From VRUE01 sp963708115 (GTDB lineage: Bacteria > Actinomycetota > Thermoleophilia > Solirubrobacterales > 70-9): 64,000 nucleotides of DNA. Under the pieces are notes generated by a model. The model was not told where the DNA came from. It worked only from the letters and a program-made list of their open reading frames with translations, and did not search any database. Shown one piece after another: positions 12,115 to 19,867 of the stretch. The DNA lies in the NCBI GenBank assembly GCA_963708115.1, contig CAVPRX010000001.1:1-64000 (forward strand), written 5' to 3'. Position 1 is the first letter of the stretch, and each line of letters opens with the position of its first letter. A program made the translations under genes and the position numbers.

Positions 12115-12836
12115 TCCTCTACCCGGCGATCGACATCCGCGGCGGCCAGGCGGTGCGCCTGCTGCAGGGCGACTATGAGCGCGAGACGATCTACGACGCC
12201 GATCCCGTCGACGCGGCGAAGCGCTGGGCCGACGAAGGGGCCGAGTTCCTGCACGTGGTCGACCTCGACGGGGCGAAGGCGGGCGAACCACGCAACCTCG
12301 ATGCCGTCGAGCGCATCGCAGCCGGCGTCACCTGCCTGATCCAGGTGGGCGGAGGGCTGCGGGACCCGCAAGCGGTGCGCGCGATTCTCGACGCCGGGGC
12401 CGACCGGGTCGTGATTGGAACCGCCGCCCTGCGAGACCCGGAGTTCCTCGACGCGATGCTGGAAGCGCACGGTCACCGAGTAGTCGTCTCCGTCGACGCT
12501 CGCGCCGGCCGGGTCGCACTGGAGGGCTGGACCAAGGCGGGGGAGGAGAGCGTGGTCGACGCCGTCGCAGCACTCAGCGAGCGAGGCGTAGCCCGCTTCC
12601 TCTGCACGGCAATCGAGGTAGACGGCACCATGGAGGGACCGGCAGTCGATCAGCTCACCGAAATCGCGACCGCAACCAGCTCCCAAATCATCGCCTCCGG
12701 CGGCGTCGGCGACCTGTCCCACCTCGAATCCCTCGCAAGCTCGATGCCCGCCAACGTCGAGGGCGCCATTGTTGGCAGAGCACTCTACGAGCAGAAGTTC
12801 ACCGTCGCCGAGGCCATCGAGGCGCTTCGACGGTAG
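12111..12836 (+). CDS. hisA: ProFAR isomerase
   Basis: A (beta/alpha)8 isomerase of 241 residues. The N-terminal Asp is in YPAIDIRGGQAVRL, the phosphate loops are QVGGGLRDP and ASGGVGDLSHL, and the second catalytic Asp is in VVVSVDARAGRVALEGW. In some actinobacteria HisA also acts in tryptophan synthesis (PriA). I cannot tell from sequence alone whether this one is bifunctional. It starts with GTG and overlaps hisH by 4 nt. Confidence 0.92.
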   Translation: MILYPAIDIRGGQAVRLLQGDYERETIYDADPVDAAKRWADEGAEFLHVVDLDGAKAGEPRNLDAVERIAAGVTCLIQVGGGLRDPQAVRAILDAGADRVVIGTAALRDPEFLDAMLEAHGHRVVVSVDARAGRVALEGWTKAGEESVVDAVAALSERGVARFLCTAIEVDGTMEGPAVDQLTEIATATSSQIIASGGVGDLSHLESLASSMPANVEGAIVGRALYEQKFTVAEAIEALRR

Positions 12837-12841
12837 GGATT

Positions 12842-12932
12842 GGGGTGCCCCTCCCCCGGAGGCTGCAGGAACCGCGTCTGAACCCAAGCGCGCGATACAG
12901 CTGCGCAACGGTTTCCGGGGGAGGGGCACCCC
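12842..12932. repeat. Perfect 19-bp inverted repeat with 53-nt loop between hisA and hisF
   Basis: The arms at 12842-12860 and 12914-12932 are exact reverse complements (each with GGGGTGCCCC or its complement). The element occupies most of the 124-nt hisA-hisF gap and starts 6 nt after the hisA stop. No T-run follows, so it is not a classical terminator. It may be a REP-like palindrome, a processing/attenuation hairpin or a transposon remnant. Confidence 0.85.
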
Positions 12933-12960
12933 GATCCCTGACCTCTACGCTTCATCGACG

Positions 12961-13719
12961 ATGGTTCTAAAACGAGTAATCCCCTGCCTAGACGTAGACG
13001 CCGGCCGCGTCGTCAAGGGCACCAACTTCGTCGGCCTGCGCGACGCCGGCGACCCGGTCGAGCTGGCCGAGCGTTACGACGCCGAGGGGGCCGACGAGCT
13101 GGTCTTCCTCGACATCACCGCCTCGCACGAGAAGCGCGACACGATCGTCGAGCTGGCGCGTCGCACCGCCGACAACGTCTTCATCCCCTTCACGATCGGT
13201 GGCGGCATCCGTTCGGTGGAGGATGCGCAAGCGGTACTCGACGCCGGTGCCGACAAGGTCTCGGTCAACTCCTCGGCGCTCGCCCGCCCCGAGCTGCTTA
13301 CCGAGCTGGCCGACCACTTCGGCGCCCAATGCGTCGTCATCGCGATCGACGCCAAGCGCGAAGCCGATGGCTGGGGCGTGTACGTGAACGGCGGTCGCAA
13401 GAGGATCGAGGGGCGCGACGCCGTCGCCTGGGCGGCGGAGGCGGTCGAGAGGGGGGCGGGGGAGGTGCTGCTGACCAGCATGGATCGCGACGGCACCAAC
13501 GACGGCTACGACATCGCCCTGACCCGCGCTGTCGCCGACGCTGTCTCGGTGCCGGTGATCGCCTCCGGGGGCGCCGGCACCCTCGAGCACCTCAGCGAGG
13601 CGATCGTCGACGGCCGCGCCGACGCAGTCCTCTGCGCCTCGATCTTCCACTACGGCGAATACAGGGTGCGCGACGCGAAGCAGCACCTGGCGGCAGCGGG
13701 CATTCCCGTCCGGTCCTAA
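12961..13719 (+). CDS. hisF: Imidazole glycerol phosphate synthase, cyclase subunit
   Basis: HisF is the synthase partner of HisH and produces IGP and AICAR. The 252 residues are a (beta/alpha)8 barrel homologous to HisA, with the catalytic Asp in IPCLDVDAGRVVKG and the second in VIAIDAKREADGW. The phosphate-binding loops are TIGGGIRSVEDA and ASGGAGTLEHL. The ATG is 28 nt after the inverted repeat. A TACGCT box at 12946-12951, 9 nt before the ATG, suggests its own promoter and a leaderless message, so hisF may be transcribed separately from hisZGDBHA. Confidence 0.94.
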   Translation: MVLKRVIPCLDVDAGRVVKGTNFVGLRDAGDPVELAERYDAEGADELVFLDITASHEKRDTIVELARRTADNVFIPFTIGGGIRSVEDAQAVLDAGADKVSVNSSALARPELLTELADHFGAQCVVIAIDAKREADGWGVYVNGGRKRIEGRDAVAWAAEAVERGAGEVLLTSMDRDGTNDGYDIALTRAVADAVSVPVIASGGAGTLEHLSEAIVDGRADAVLCASIFHYGEYRVRDAKQHLAAAGIPVRS

Positions 13720-13721
13720 GG

Positions 13722-13743
13722 TCCGACCCGAGCGCAGGTCGGA
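13722..13743. repeat. Short hairpin after hisF
   Basis: TCCGACC (13722-13728) and GGTCGGA (13737-13743) form a 7-bp stem with an 8-nt loop just after the hisF stop. No T-run is present. It could be a weak terminator or transcript-end structure. Confidence 0.35.
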
Positions 13744-13764
13744 GACTCATGGTAGGCATTGGGG

Positions 13765-14883
13765 GTGACCGTGAGGGCGATCGACGACCTGGGTGAGGCG
13801 CTTCACGGCGCCTATCCCGAGCTGGCGGCCGTGCAGGAAGTGGCGGGAGGGAAACCGGTCTACCTGGTCGGCGGCGCCGTCCGCGATCTGCTCCTCGGCC
13901 ACGGCCGGACCGACATCGACCTGGTGGTCGAGGGCGAGGCCGCGGCGTTGGCCATGCGGCTCGGCGGTGAGATGGTCGAGCATGAGCGCTTTGCCACCGC
14001 CAAGGTGCGCCTCGACGGCCACGAGATCGACATCGCCACCGCCCGGGCGGAGTCCTACCCGCATCCCGGCGCCCTGCCCGAGGTGGAGCCGACGGCGGGC
14101 ATCGCCGCCGATCTCGCCCGCCGCGACTTCACGATCAACGCGATGGCGATCCCACTGCGCCGCGACCCCGAGCTGATCGATCCCCACCGGGGCCGCGAAG
14201 ACCTCGAGGCGGGCCTGTTGCGTGTCCTGCATGCCCGCTCCTTTGAGGACGACCCGACCCGGGCGCTGCGAGCCGCCCGCTACGCCGCTCGTTTCGGCTT
14301 CGAGCTGGAGCCCGACACGGCCGAGCTGCTCGGCCAGACGGACCTCAGCACGGTCTCGGTCGAGCGCCGCGACGCCGAGCTGCTGCGACTGGCGGGGGAA
14401 GCCGAGGCGGTGCGTGGTTTTGCCCTGCTGGGCGATTGGGGGCTCTTGGATCTGCATGGGGACGGGATCGAGCTCGCCGATCGGGTCGCGGGGCTTCTCT
14501 CGGCGCCGCCCTGGCAAGACGTCGCCCGGCGCGATCGCACGGTCCTCGCCGCCGTGCTGGGAACCGGGGGGGAGGCCGAGCGGCTGGCTGCGGAAAACCC
14601 GGAACGACCGTCGGAAGCGGTGCGGCTCGCGCGGGGAGCGGACCCGGTCGAGCTGGTCCTTGCCCGGGCGCTGGGCGCCCAGTGGCTCGACCGTTACCAA
14701 ACCGAGTGGCGCGGAGTGGCACTTGAGATCGACGGCGAGACGCTGATCGCCGCCGGCGTCCCACAGGGGCCGCAGATCGGCGAGGGCCTCGCCGAGGCGC
14801 TGCGGCGCAAGCTCGACGGCGAGCTCTCCGGGCGAGACGAAGAGCTCGCCGTCGCCCTGGAAATCGCACGGAGATCCGTATGA
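13765..14883 (+). CDS. CCA tRNA nucleotidyltransferase / poly(A) polymerase family
   Basis: A class II nucleotidyltransferase of about 372 residues. It shows VGGAVRDLLLG, the metal-binding DIDLVVEG, ARRDFTINAMA and RALRAARYAARFGFE, in the usual order of the catalytic head and neck. The C-terminal part is less conserved and there is no HD domain. The likely role is addition of CCA to tRNA 3' ends. A specialised A-adding role cannot be excluded. The start is uncertain: TTG 13759, GTG 13765 and GTG 13771 are in frame, and GTG 13765 has GGTAGG at a suitable distance. The stop overlaps the next ATG (ATGA). Confidence 0.85.
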   Translation: MTVRAIDDLGEALHGAYPELAAVQEVAGGKPVYLVGGAVRDLLLGHGRTDIDLVVEGEAAALAMRLGGEMVEHERFATAKVRLDGHEIDIATARAESYPHPGALPEVEPTAGIAADLARRDFTINAMAIPLRRDPELIDPHRGREDLEAGLLRVLHARSFEDDPTRALRAARYAARFGFELEPDTAELLGQTDLSTVSVERRDAELLRLAGEAEAVRGFALLGDWGLLDLHGDGIELADRVAGLLSAPPWQDVARRDRTVLAAVLGTGGEAERLAAENPERPSEAVRLARGADPVELVLARALGAQWLDRYQTEWRGVALEIDGETLIAAGVPQGPQIGEGLAEALRRKLDGELSGRDEELAVALEIARRSV

Positions 14884-15539
14884 AGTGGGTCGAGCGGGGC
14901 GAGGTTCGCTGGCTGGATGCCGAGCTGCCCGGCGCTCGGGCGGTCTTCTCGACCCGCACTTCCGGCTCGATCAAGGAGGACCCGCTGCGACTCGCCAACG
15001 CCCTTGGCATATCTCCCGACCGGATTGTCAGCGGGCGACAGGTGCATGGCGCCGAGCTGGCGCTTCGCGACGTCGCAAACACCGACACCCCGGAGGTCGA
15101 CGGACAGGTGGTTCTCGCCGCCGGGCCGGTCGGCCTCGTCTACACCGCCGACTGCCTGCCAATTGCGGTGGCCGGCCCGGGCGGCGTCGCGATGCTCCAT
15201 TGCGGGTGGCGCGGCATGGCCGCCGGCATCGTCGCCCGCGGCGCCGAGTCGGTGGGCGCCACCCATGCCGCGATCGGGCCGGGAATCGGCTCCTGCTGCT
15301 ACGAGGTCGGCGGCGACGTGCTCGATGTGTTCGCCGACCTTGGCGACGGGGTGGCCACGGGCCGAATGCTCGATCTAGCCGAGGTGGCCAGGCGCCTGCT
15401 GGCGCAGGCCGGCGTCGAGAGCATCGAGTCCGCCGGCCTCTGCACCCGCTGTGAGCAGGAGCTCTTCTTCTCCCACCGGCGCGACGGCGGTCCCGGTCGA
15501 CAAGGCGGGCTTGCCTGGATCGAGGCCGGGGGAGGGTGA
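14880..15539 (+). CDS. pgeF: Peptidoglycan editing factor PgeF (YfiH/laccase-domain)
   Basis: A 219-residue member of the YfiH/RlmL-laccase-domain family. The signature stretches are VSGRQVHGAEL, VYTADCLPIAV, LHCGWRGMAAG and GPGIGSCCYEVGGDV; the conserved His/Cys residues form a zinc site. In E. coli the protein removes muropeptides carrying non-canonical residues; related proteins act on purine nucleosides. The gene is commonly found between ftsZ and yggS/sepF. Here it precedes yggS and sepF, consistent with a remnant of the division cluster. Confidence 0.88.
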   Translation: MKWVERGEVRWLDAELPGARAVFSTRTSGSIKEDPLRLANALGISPDRIVSGRQVHGAELALRDVANTDTPEVDGQVVLAAGPVGLVYTADCLPIAVAGPGGVAMLHCGWRGMAAGIVARGAESVGATHAAIGPGIGSCCYEVGGDVLDVFADLGDGVATGRMLDLAEVARRLLAQAGVESIESAGLCTRCEQELFFSHRRDGGPGRQGGLAWIEAGGG

Positions 15540-15540
15540 C

Positions 15541-16173
15541 GTGCCCGGCCTGATCCACGGGCTCGAGCCGGCCAAGATCGCCGCCAATCTGGAGCGGGTG
15601 CGCGAGCGCGCCGGCGAAGACGTCGAGGTGCTCGCCGCGGTCAAGTACGTACCCGTCGAGGAGATGGGCGCGCTCGCCGAGGCGGGGGTGGAGCTGGTGG
15701 GAGAGAACCGCCAGCAGGAGCTCGAGACAAAGCATGAGCGTTGGGGGGATGCCTTTACCTGGGACTTCATCGGCAACCTGCAGAGCCGCAAGGTGAAGCG
15801 CATCCTGCCGCTCTGCCGGCTGATCCACTCGGTCGCCTCCGAGTCGGTGCTGGAGCAGCTGGGTCGGCACGGCGACCCGCAGACCGAGGTCCTGGTCGAG
15901 GTCAACGTCGCCGGCGAGGACGGCAAGGGCGGCGTCTCGCCCGAGGACCTCGCTGGGTTCATCGAGCGCTGCCCTGCACGGGTCTCGGGGCTGATGACGA
16001 TGCCGCCGTTCAGCACGGATCCGGAGGACTCGCGGCCCCATTTCGCCCGGCTCGCCGACCTTGCGGCCGAGCACGGCCTCTCCCGTCTCTCGATGGGCAC
16101 CTCTCAGGACTGGCCCGTCGGTGTCGAAGAGGGGGCGACGATCATCCGCCTCGGGACTGCCCTTTATGTGTGA
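15541..16173 (+). CDS. PLP homeostasis protein (YggS/PROSC family)
   Basis: A 210-residue single-domain alanine-racemase-like fold protein that binds pyridoxal phosphate and buffers its level. Motifs include VLAAVKYVPVEEM (the Lys binds PLP), VGENRQQELETK, WDFIGNLQSRKVKRI, LVEVNVAGEDGKGGV and SMGTSQDWPVGVEEGATIIRLG. The GTG at 15541 is one base after the pgeF stop. The yggS-sepF neighbourhood is standard in actinobacteria and firmicutes. Confidence 0.92.
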   Translation: MPGLIHGLEPAKIAANLERVRERAGEDVEVLAAVKYVPVEEMGALAEAGVELVGENRQQELETKHERWGDAFTWDFIGNLQSRKVKRILPLCRLIHSVASESVLEQLGRHGDPQTEVLVEVNVAGEDGKGGVSPEDLAGFIERCPARVSGLMTMPPFSTDPEDSRPHFARLADLAAEHGLSRLSMGTSQDWPVGVEEGATIIRLGTALYV

Positions 16174-16240
16174 AACGGCTCGATCTCCTTCATAATTCCT
16201 GGAGGAATAGGCTGCTAAGAGCAGAAAGACGCCGATACCT

Positions 16241-16777
16241 ATGGCACTACGCGACAACTGGCATAAAGCGCTGGTCTATTTCGGACTGGCAGAAGAGCAC
16301 GAGCACGGCCTCGAGTACGAGGAAGACTTTCCCGAGACCTCAGAAGAGGAAATCGAGGCCCGCAGGGAATCGGGGCAGGTGCGGCGACTGCCGACCTCGC
16401 GCCGCTCCCGCCGCGACGAGATCGACGACATCTTCGCCGACGACGAGCCGATCTCGGCCTCGCGGACGCGCACCTTGCGGCCGGTCGGCGACGACTCCGA
16501 CGTCAAAGTCCACCTCGTCATCCCGCGCAACTTCAACGACGCCCAGCAGGTCGCCGACCAGTTCAAGCGCTCGGTGCCGGTGATCCTCAACCTGCAGACG
16601 ACCGACCACGAGCTCTCCAAGCGGATGATCGACTTCTGCTCTGGCCTCACCTACTCGCTGGACGGCGGCATGCAGCGGATCGCCGAGAAGATCTTCCTGC
16701 TCACGCCGCGCAACGTCGAGGTCTCCGCCGAGGAGAAGGCGCGCCTACTCGACAAAGGCTTCTTCAACCAGTCCTAG
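16241..16777 (+). CDS. sepF: Cell division protein SepF
   Basis: SepF anchors FtsZ to the membrane in Gram-positive bacteria. The 178 residues start with a short amphipathic stretch (MALRDNWHKALVYFGLAEE), then an acidic linker of about 70 residues, then the conserved SepF core VHLVIPRNFNDAQQVADQF to RIAEKIFLLTPRNVEV. Family proteins often begin with a membrane-targeting helix, and this N-terminus fits. A GGAGG ribosome-binding site is not obvious immediately upstream; GGAGGAATAG near 16201 is about 35 nt away, so the 5' region may have structure or an alternative start. Confidence 0.93.
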   Translation: MALRDNWHKALVYFGLAEEHEHGLEYEEDFPETSEEEIEARRESGQVRRLPTSRRSRRDEIDDIFADDEPISASRTRTLRPVGDDSDVKVHLVIPRNFNDAQQVADQFKRSVPVILNLQTTDHELSKRMIDFCSGLTYSLDGGMQRIAEKIFLLTPRNVEVSAEEKARLLDKGFFNQS

Positions 16778-16789
16778 CGGCGCCCGGCC

Positions 16790-16833
16790 GTTCACAAGCC
16801 GGCTACCAAATATTCACCGGCCTTAAACGGCAT
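16790..16833 (+). promoter_or_regulatory. Candidate PHO box upstream of alkaline phosphatase
   Basis: Four adjacent 11-nt units read GTTCACAAGCC, GGCTACCAAAT, ATTCACCGGCC and TTAAACGGCAT. Units 1 and 3 closely fit the actinobacterial PhoP direct-repeat unit (GTTCACC plus four bases), while 2 and 4 are weaker. A TAGGTT at 16861-16866 could be the -10. Position ahead of a PhoA-type phosphatase supports PhoR-PhoP control; this is an inference. Confidence 0.5.
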
Positions 16834-16906
16834 CGCCACATCGCTTTAGAGGCCCCTTCGTAGGTTGCGAGCGCAGGTTCCGTCTCGTCAATCACAAGGA
16901 GGATTC

Positions 16907-18298
16907 ATGCGCAAGCGACTCACCGTCGCGCTCGCCGCCGCCATCGCCCTCGTCTCGTTGGGCGTGGTCAGCGTCGTCGCGATCGGTTCCCCGACGCAGG
17001 ACCAGAAGGAAAAGGACGTCAAGCAGGCGATGAAGAGCAACCCTAAAAACGTCATCTTCTTCCTCGGTGACGGCATGGGCACCCAGGAGATCACCGCCGC
17101 CCGCTACTACCAGGGCGTCCACAACTCCCTCAACGTGGACCGGATGCCGCTGACCGGGTTCGACACCACCTGGTCGGTGAAGCCCGGCGCCGGGCCGAAC
17201 TACCTCCCGGACTACGACCCCGACTCGGCCTCGACCGGAACGGCGTGGGCGACCGGCTACAAAACGATCGACGAGCGGATCTCGCAGGGGCCGAGCACGG
17301 CCGAAAACGTGCCGGGCACGAACCTGAAGACCATCCTCGAGCGAGCCCAGAGCCACGGCATGAAGGTCGGCGACGTCTCCACGGCGGAGATCACCGACGC
17401 GACGCCGGCGGTCCTCGCCTCGCACATCTCGCTGCGTGGCTGCCAGGGCCCGGCCAACATGGGTCCCTGCCCATTGGAGACCAAGAGCGCCGGCGGACTC
17501 GGCTCGATCGCCGAGCAGGAGGTCGACCACCAGGTCGACGTGCTGCTGGGCGGCGGACGCGGTCGCTTCGAACAGTCGATCACCGGCGGTCCCGACAGCG
17601 GTAAAACGGTGGTCCAGTCGGCTCAGGCGAAGGGCTACCAGTACGTCACCGACGCGGCCGGCCTCAGCGGCGTCTCGAAGGGCAAAAAACCGGTGCTCGG
17701 CCTGTTCAACTCCGGCAACATGTCGCTCGAGTGGAGCGGCCCGGCCGCGTCGCTCGGCAAGGGCAACCAGCCCGCCGCGCCATGCAACGAGAACCAGCGG
17801 CCCGCGAACGAGCCCAGCCTCGCCGCGATGACGCAGAAGGCGATCGACCTGCTCGACAACAACAAAGGTTTCTTCCTCCAAGTCGAGGGGGCCTCGATCG
17901 ACAAGCAGGACCATGCGACCAACGCCTGCGGTCAGATCGGCGAGACGGTCGCATTCGACAACGCGATCGGCGTCGCGTTGAACTGGCAGGAAATGCATCC
18001 CAACACGCTGATCGTGGTCACCGCCGATCACTCGCACACCAGCCAGATCGTCGGCGAGGACGCCGGCGGCTCGGGCATCCCGACCGGCTACTCGACCAAC
18101 CTGCTGACCAAGGACGGGCAGACGCTGAGCCTGACCTACGGCACGGCGGGCTACAACCCCGGTGGGGCCCCGGTGGCCGCACCGCCGAGCCAGCAGCACA
18201 CCGGCGCCGTCGTCCCCGTTTGGGGCCGCGGACCCGGCGCCCTGCGCGTGCTCGGGACCAACGACCACACGGACCTGTTCACGACGCTGGGGGGCTGA
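16907..18298 (+). CDS. phoA: Secreted alkaline phosphatase (PhoA family)
   Basis: A 463-residue phosphomonoesterase with an N-terminal signal peptide (MRKRLTVALAAAIALVSLG) that directs it outside the cytoplasm. The metal and nucleophile motifs are FFLGDGMGTQEI, DSASTGTAWATG (phosphoserine position), VEGASIDKQDHA and VTADHSHTSQI, with the C-terminal metal His in QQHTGAVVPVWG. These closely track E. coli PhoA, including the Lys in SIDKQDHA. A strong AAGGAGGA precedes the ATG. The upstream 129-nt gap contains a candidate PHO box, so phosphate starvation control is likely. Confidence 0.94.
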   Translation: MRKRLTVALAAAIALVSLGVVSVVAIGSPTQDQKEKDVKQAMKSNPKNVIFFLGDGMGTQEITAARYYQGVHNSLNVDRMPLTGFDTTWSVKPGAGPNYLPDYDPDSASTGTAWATGYKTIDERISQGPSTAENVPGTNLKTILERAQSHGMKVGDVSTAEITDATPAVLASHISLRGCQGPANMGPCPLETKSAGGLGSIAEQEVDHQVDVLLGGGRGRFEQSITGGPDSGKTVVQSAQAKGYQYVTDAAGLSGVSKGKKPVLGLFNSGNMSLEWSGPAASLGKGNQPAAPCNENQRPANEPSLAAMTQKAIDLLDNNKGFFLQVEGASIDKQDHATNACGQIGETVAFDNAIGVALNWQEMHPNTLIVVTADHSHTSQIVGEDAGGSGIPTGYSTNLLTKDGQTLSLTYGTAGYNPGGAPVAAPPSQQHTGAVVPVWGRGPGALRVLGTNDHTDLFTTLGG

Positions 18299-18315
18299 GC
18301 GCCTTTTGTGGAGCT

Positions 18316-18349
18316 GTAAGGAGGGTCGGGGCCACCCGACCCTCCTTAC
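18316..18349 (+). terminator. Hairpin between phoA and proC (terminator-like)
   Basis: A perfect 15-bp stem (18316-18330 with 18335-18349; arm GTAAGGAGGGTCGGG) closed by a 4-nt loop, 18 nt after the phosphatase stop. It lacks a U-tract, so the terminator role is inferred from stem strength and position. Confidence 0.6.
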
Positions 18350-18372
18350 GTAGCGCGGCTAGGCTGCGCTGC

Positions 18373-19113
18373 GTGATCGTTGGATTCTGTGGAGCCGGGA
18401 ACATGGCTGCGGCCATTGCCAGGGGCTGGAGTGGGCAGTGGGAGGAGATGCTGTTCTTCGATCCGGACTCCGATCGGGCTCGCAAGCTGGCCCGGGAGCT
18501 CGGCGGCGAGGCCGTCGAGTCCAATCAACAGCTCGCGGCGCGGGGCGACGTCGTGCTCCTTGCGGTCAAGCCCGGGGCCCTTCGGCAGGCGGCCGGTGAA
18601 TTGGGGGGCGCAGAATCGGTCATCTCGATCTTGGGGGCAACCTCCCTGGAGGACGTCCAAGCCGCGTTCCCCGACGCCGAGGTGGGCCGGATCATGCCCA
18701 ACGTCGCTGTGGAGGTCGGCGGCGGCGTGCTCTGCGTTGCCGGGAAGTTCAACTCGGATGTCCGCGAGAAGCTGAGCCTTCTCGGGTCAGTCGTCGAGAT
18801 TCCCGACTCGCAATTCGATGTCGCCACCGCGGTGATGGCCTGCTCGCCTGCGTATTTCGCCCTGGTAGCCGAGGCGCTCGCCGATGCCGGCGCCAGCGCC
18901 GGCCTGGACGAGAAGCTGGTCGAAAAGCTTGTTGTCGAGGCTGCCGCGGGCACTGGATCGCTCATGCGGATACGCCGCCCAGCCGATGTTCGAATCTCGG
19001 TCACCTCACCCGGGGGCAGCACCGAAGCCGGGCTGGACGCGCTCGACCGCGAAGGCGCTCGCGCTGCCTTTCAGGCTGCCGTACGGGCCTCCCTGGAGCG
19101 GATGCGGGGGTGA
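18373..19113 (+). CDS. proC: Pyrroline-5-carboxylate reductase
   Basis: Reduces pyrroline-5-carboxylate to proline with NAD(P)H. The 246 residues open with a Rossmann motif, VIVGFCGAGNMAAAI, followed by LLAVKPGALRQAA, GRIMPNVAVEVGGG, a C-terminal domain with ALVAEALADAGASAGL and the family signature near VTSPGGSTEAGLDAL. The GTG at 18373 is preceded by TAGGCT (18360-18365) with a 7-nt gap, compatible with leaderless transcription. The gene overlaps yggT. Confidence 0.93.
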   Translation: MIVGFCGAGNMAAAIARGWSGQWEEMLFFDPDSDRARKLARELGGEAVESNQQLAARGDVVLLAVKPGALRQAAGELGGAESVISILGATSLEDVQAAFPDAEVGRIMPNVAVEVGGGVLCVAGKFNSDVREKLSLLGSVVEIPDSQFDVATAVMACSPAYFALVAEALADAGASAGLDEKLVEKLVVEAAAGTGSLMRIRRPADVRISVTSPGGSTEAGLDALDREGARAAFQAAVRASLERMRG

Positions 19114-19412
19114 TGCTGCTTGCGCTCGCTCGCGGAGACGTCGCCGACTATGTCGGTGCGCTCTTCCTCGTCTACATCATCCTGATCCTGATCCGGGTGC
19201 TGATGTCGTGGATACCGCGCATGCCCTACAACCCGGCGCTGCGCGCCATGCTCGACTTCATCGTCGAGACCACCGACCCATACCTCAATCTCTTCCGCCG
19301 CATAATCCCGCCGATCGGGGGCGGGGGGTTCGGGCTCGACCTCAGCCCGATGATCGGCATCATCGTCCTCTACATCTTGCGTGGGCTCGTCGTCGCCCTG
19401 ATCGCAGGGTGA
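19113..19412 (+). CDS. YggT family integral membrane protein
   Basis: A 99-residue membrane protein with two hydrophobic segments (about residues 12-34 and 76-98) flanking the typical YggT loop, SWIPRMPYNP...ETTDPYLNLFRRIIPPIGG. YggT proteins are frequently encoded beside sepF/proC and are linked to division or osmotic tolerance; the exact function is unsettled. A GTG three bases earlier is also possible. The ATG overlaps the proC stop by one base (TGATG). Confidence 0.88.
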   Translation: MLLALARGDVADYVGALFLVYIILILIRVLMSWIPRMPYNPALRAMLDFIVETTDPYLNLFRRIIPPIGGGGFGLDLSPMIGIIVLYILRGLVVALIAG

Positions 19413-19867
19413 GCGCGGCAAACGCCCGCGCCTGGCGCCTGGCCGGCGCGCTCTGCGCCATCGTCGTCATCGTCGACCAGGTCGCCAAGGCCCTGATCGA
19501 GGCCGACATGGTCCCCGGCGAGCACGTCGACGTGCTCGGGCCGCTCGGCCTCACCCTCGCCCACAACGAAGGGGTCGCGTTCGGGCTCGCCAGCGGCGGC
19601 GGCGCGGCCTTGGTTGTGCTCACCGTCGTCGCGCTGATCTTCGTCGGCGTCCTCTTCGCCCGCAACCCGACCCGTCCCTGGATGTGGGTTGCCTTTGGCC
19701 TGCTCGCCGGGGGCGCAATCGGCAACCTGGCCGACCGAGTGCGCGTCGGCGCCGTCACCGACTACGTCGATGTCTTCACCTGGCCGCCCTTCAACCTGGC
19801 CGACGTCGCGATCACGCTCGGGGTCGTCGTGCTGGCGCTCTGCTACGTCGGCGAGCCGGACAAATGA
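19409..19867 (+). CDS. lspA: Lipoprotein signal peptidase (signal peptidase II)
   Basis: Cleaves signal peptides of prolipoproteins after lipidation, in the membrane. The 152 residues have four hydrophobic segments and the family motifs VDQVAKALIEA, NEGVAFGLASG, GGAIGNLADRV and DYVDVFTWPPFNLADVAI. The two catalytic aspartates are in GNLADR and FNLADV. GTG 19409 overlaps the yggT stop (GTGA). Confidence 0.94.
   Translation: MSAANARAWRLAGALCAIVVIVDQVAKALIEADMVPGEHVDVLGPLGLTLAHNEGVAFGLASGGGAALVVLTVVALIFVGVLFARNPTRPWMWVAFGLLAGGAIGNLADRVRVGAVTDYVDVFTWPPFNLADVAITLGVVVLALCYVGEPDK

Noticed and set aside
16892..18268. A 458-codon reverse ORF opposite the alkaline phosphatase
   Set aside because: Shadow of phoA, whose catalytic motifs are certain.
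18316..18349. proC riboswitch or attenuator
   Set aside because: The 15-bp hairpin lies upstream of the presumed proC start box and is better explained as the phoA transcript end.
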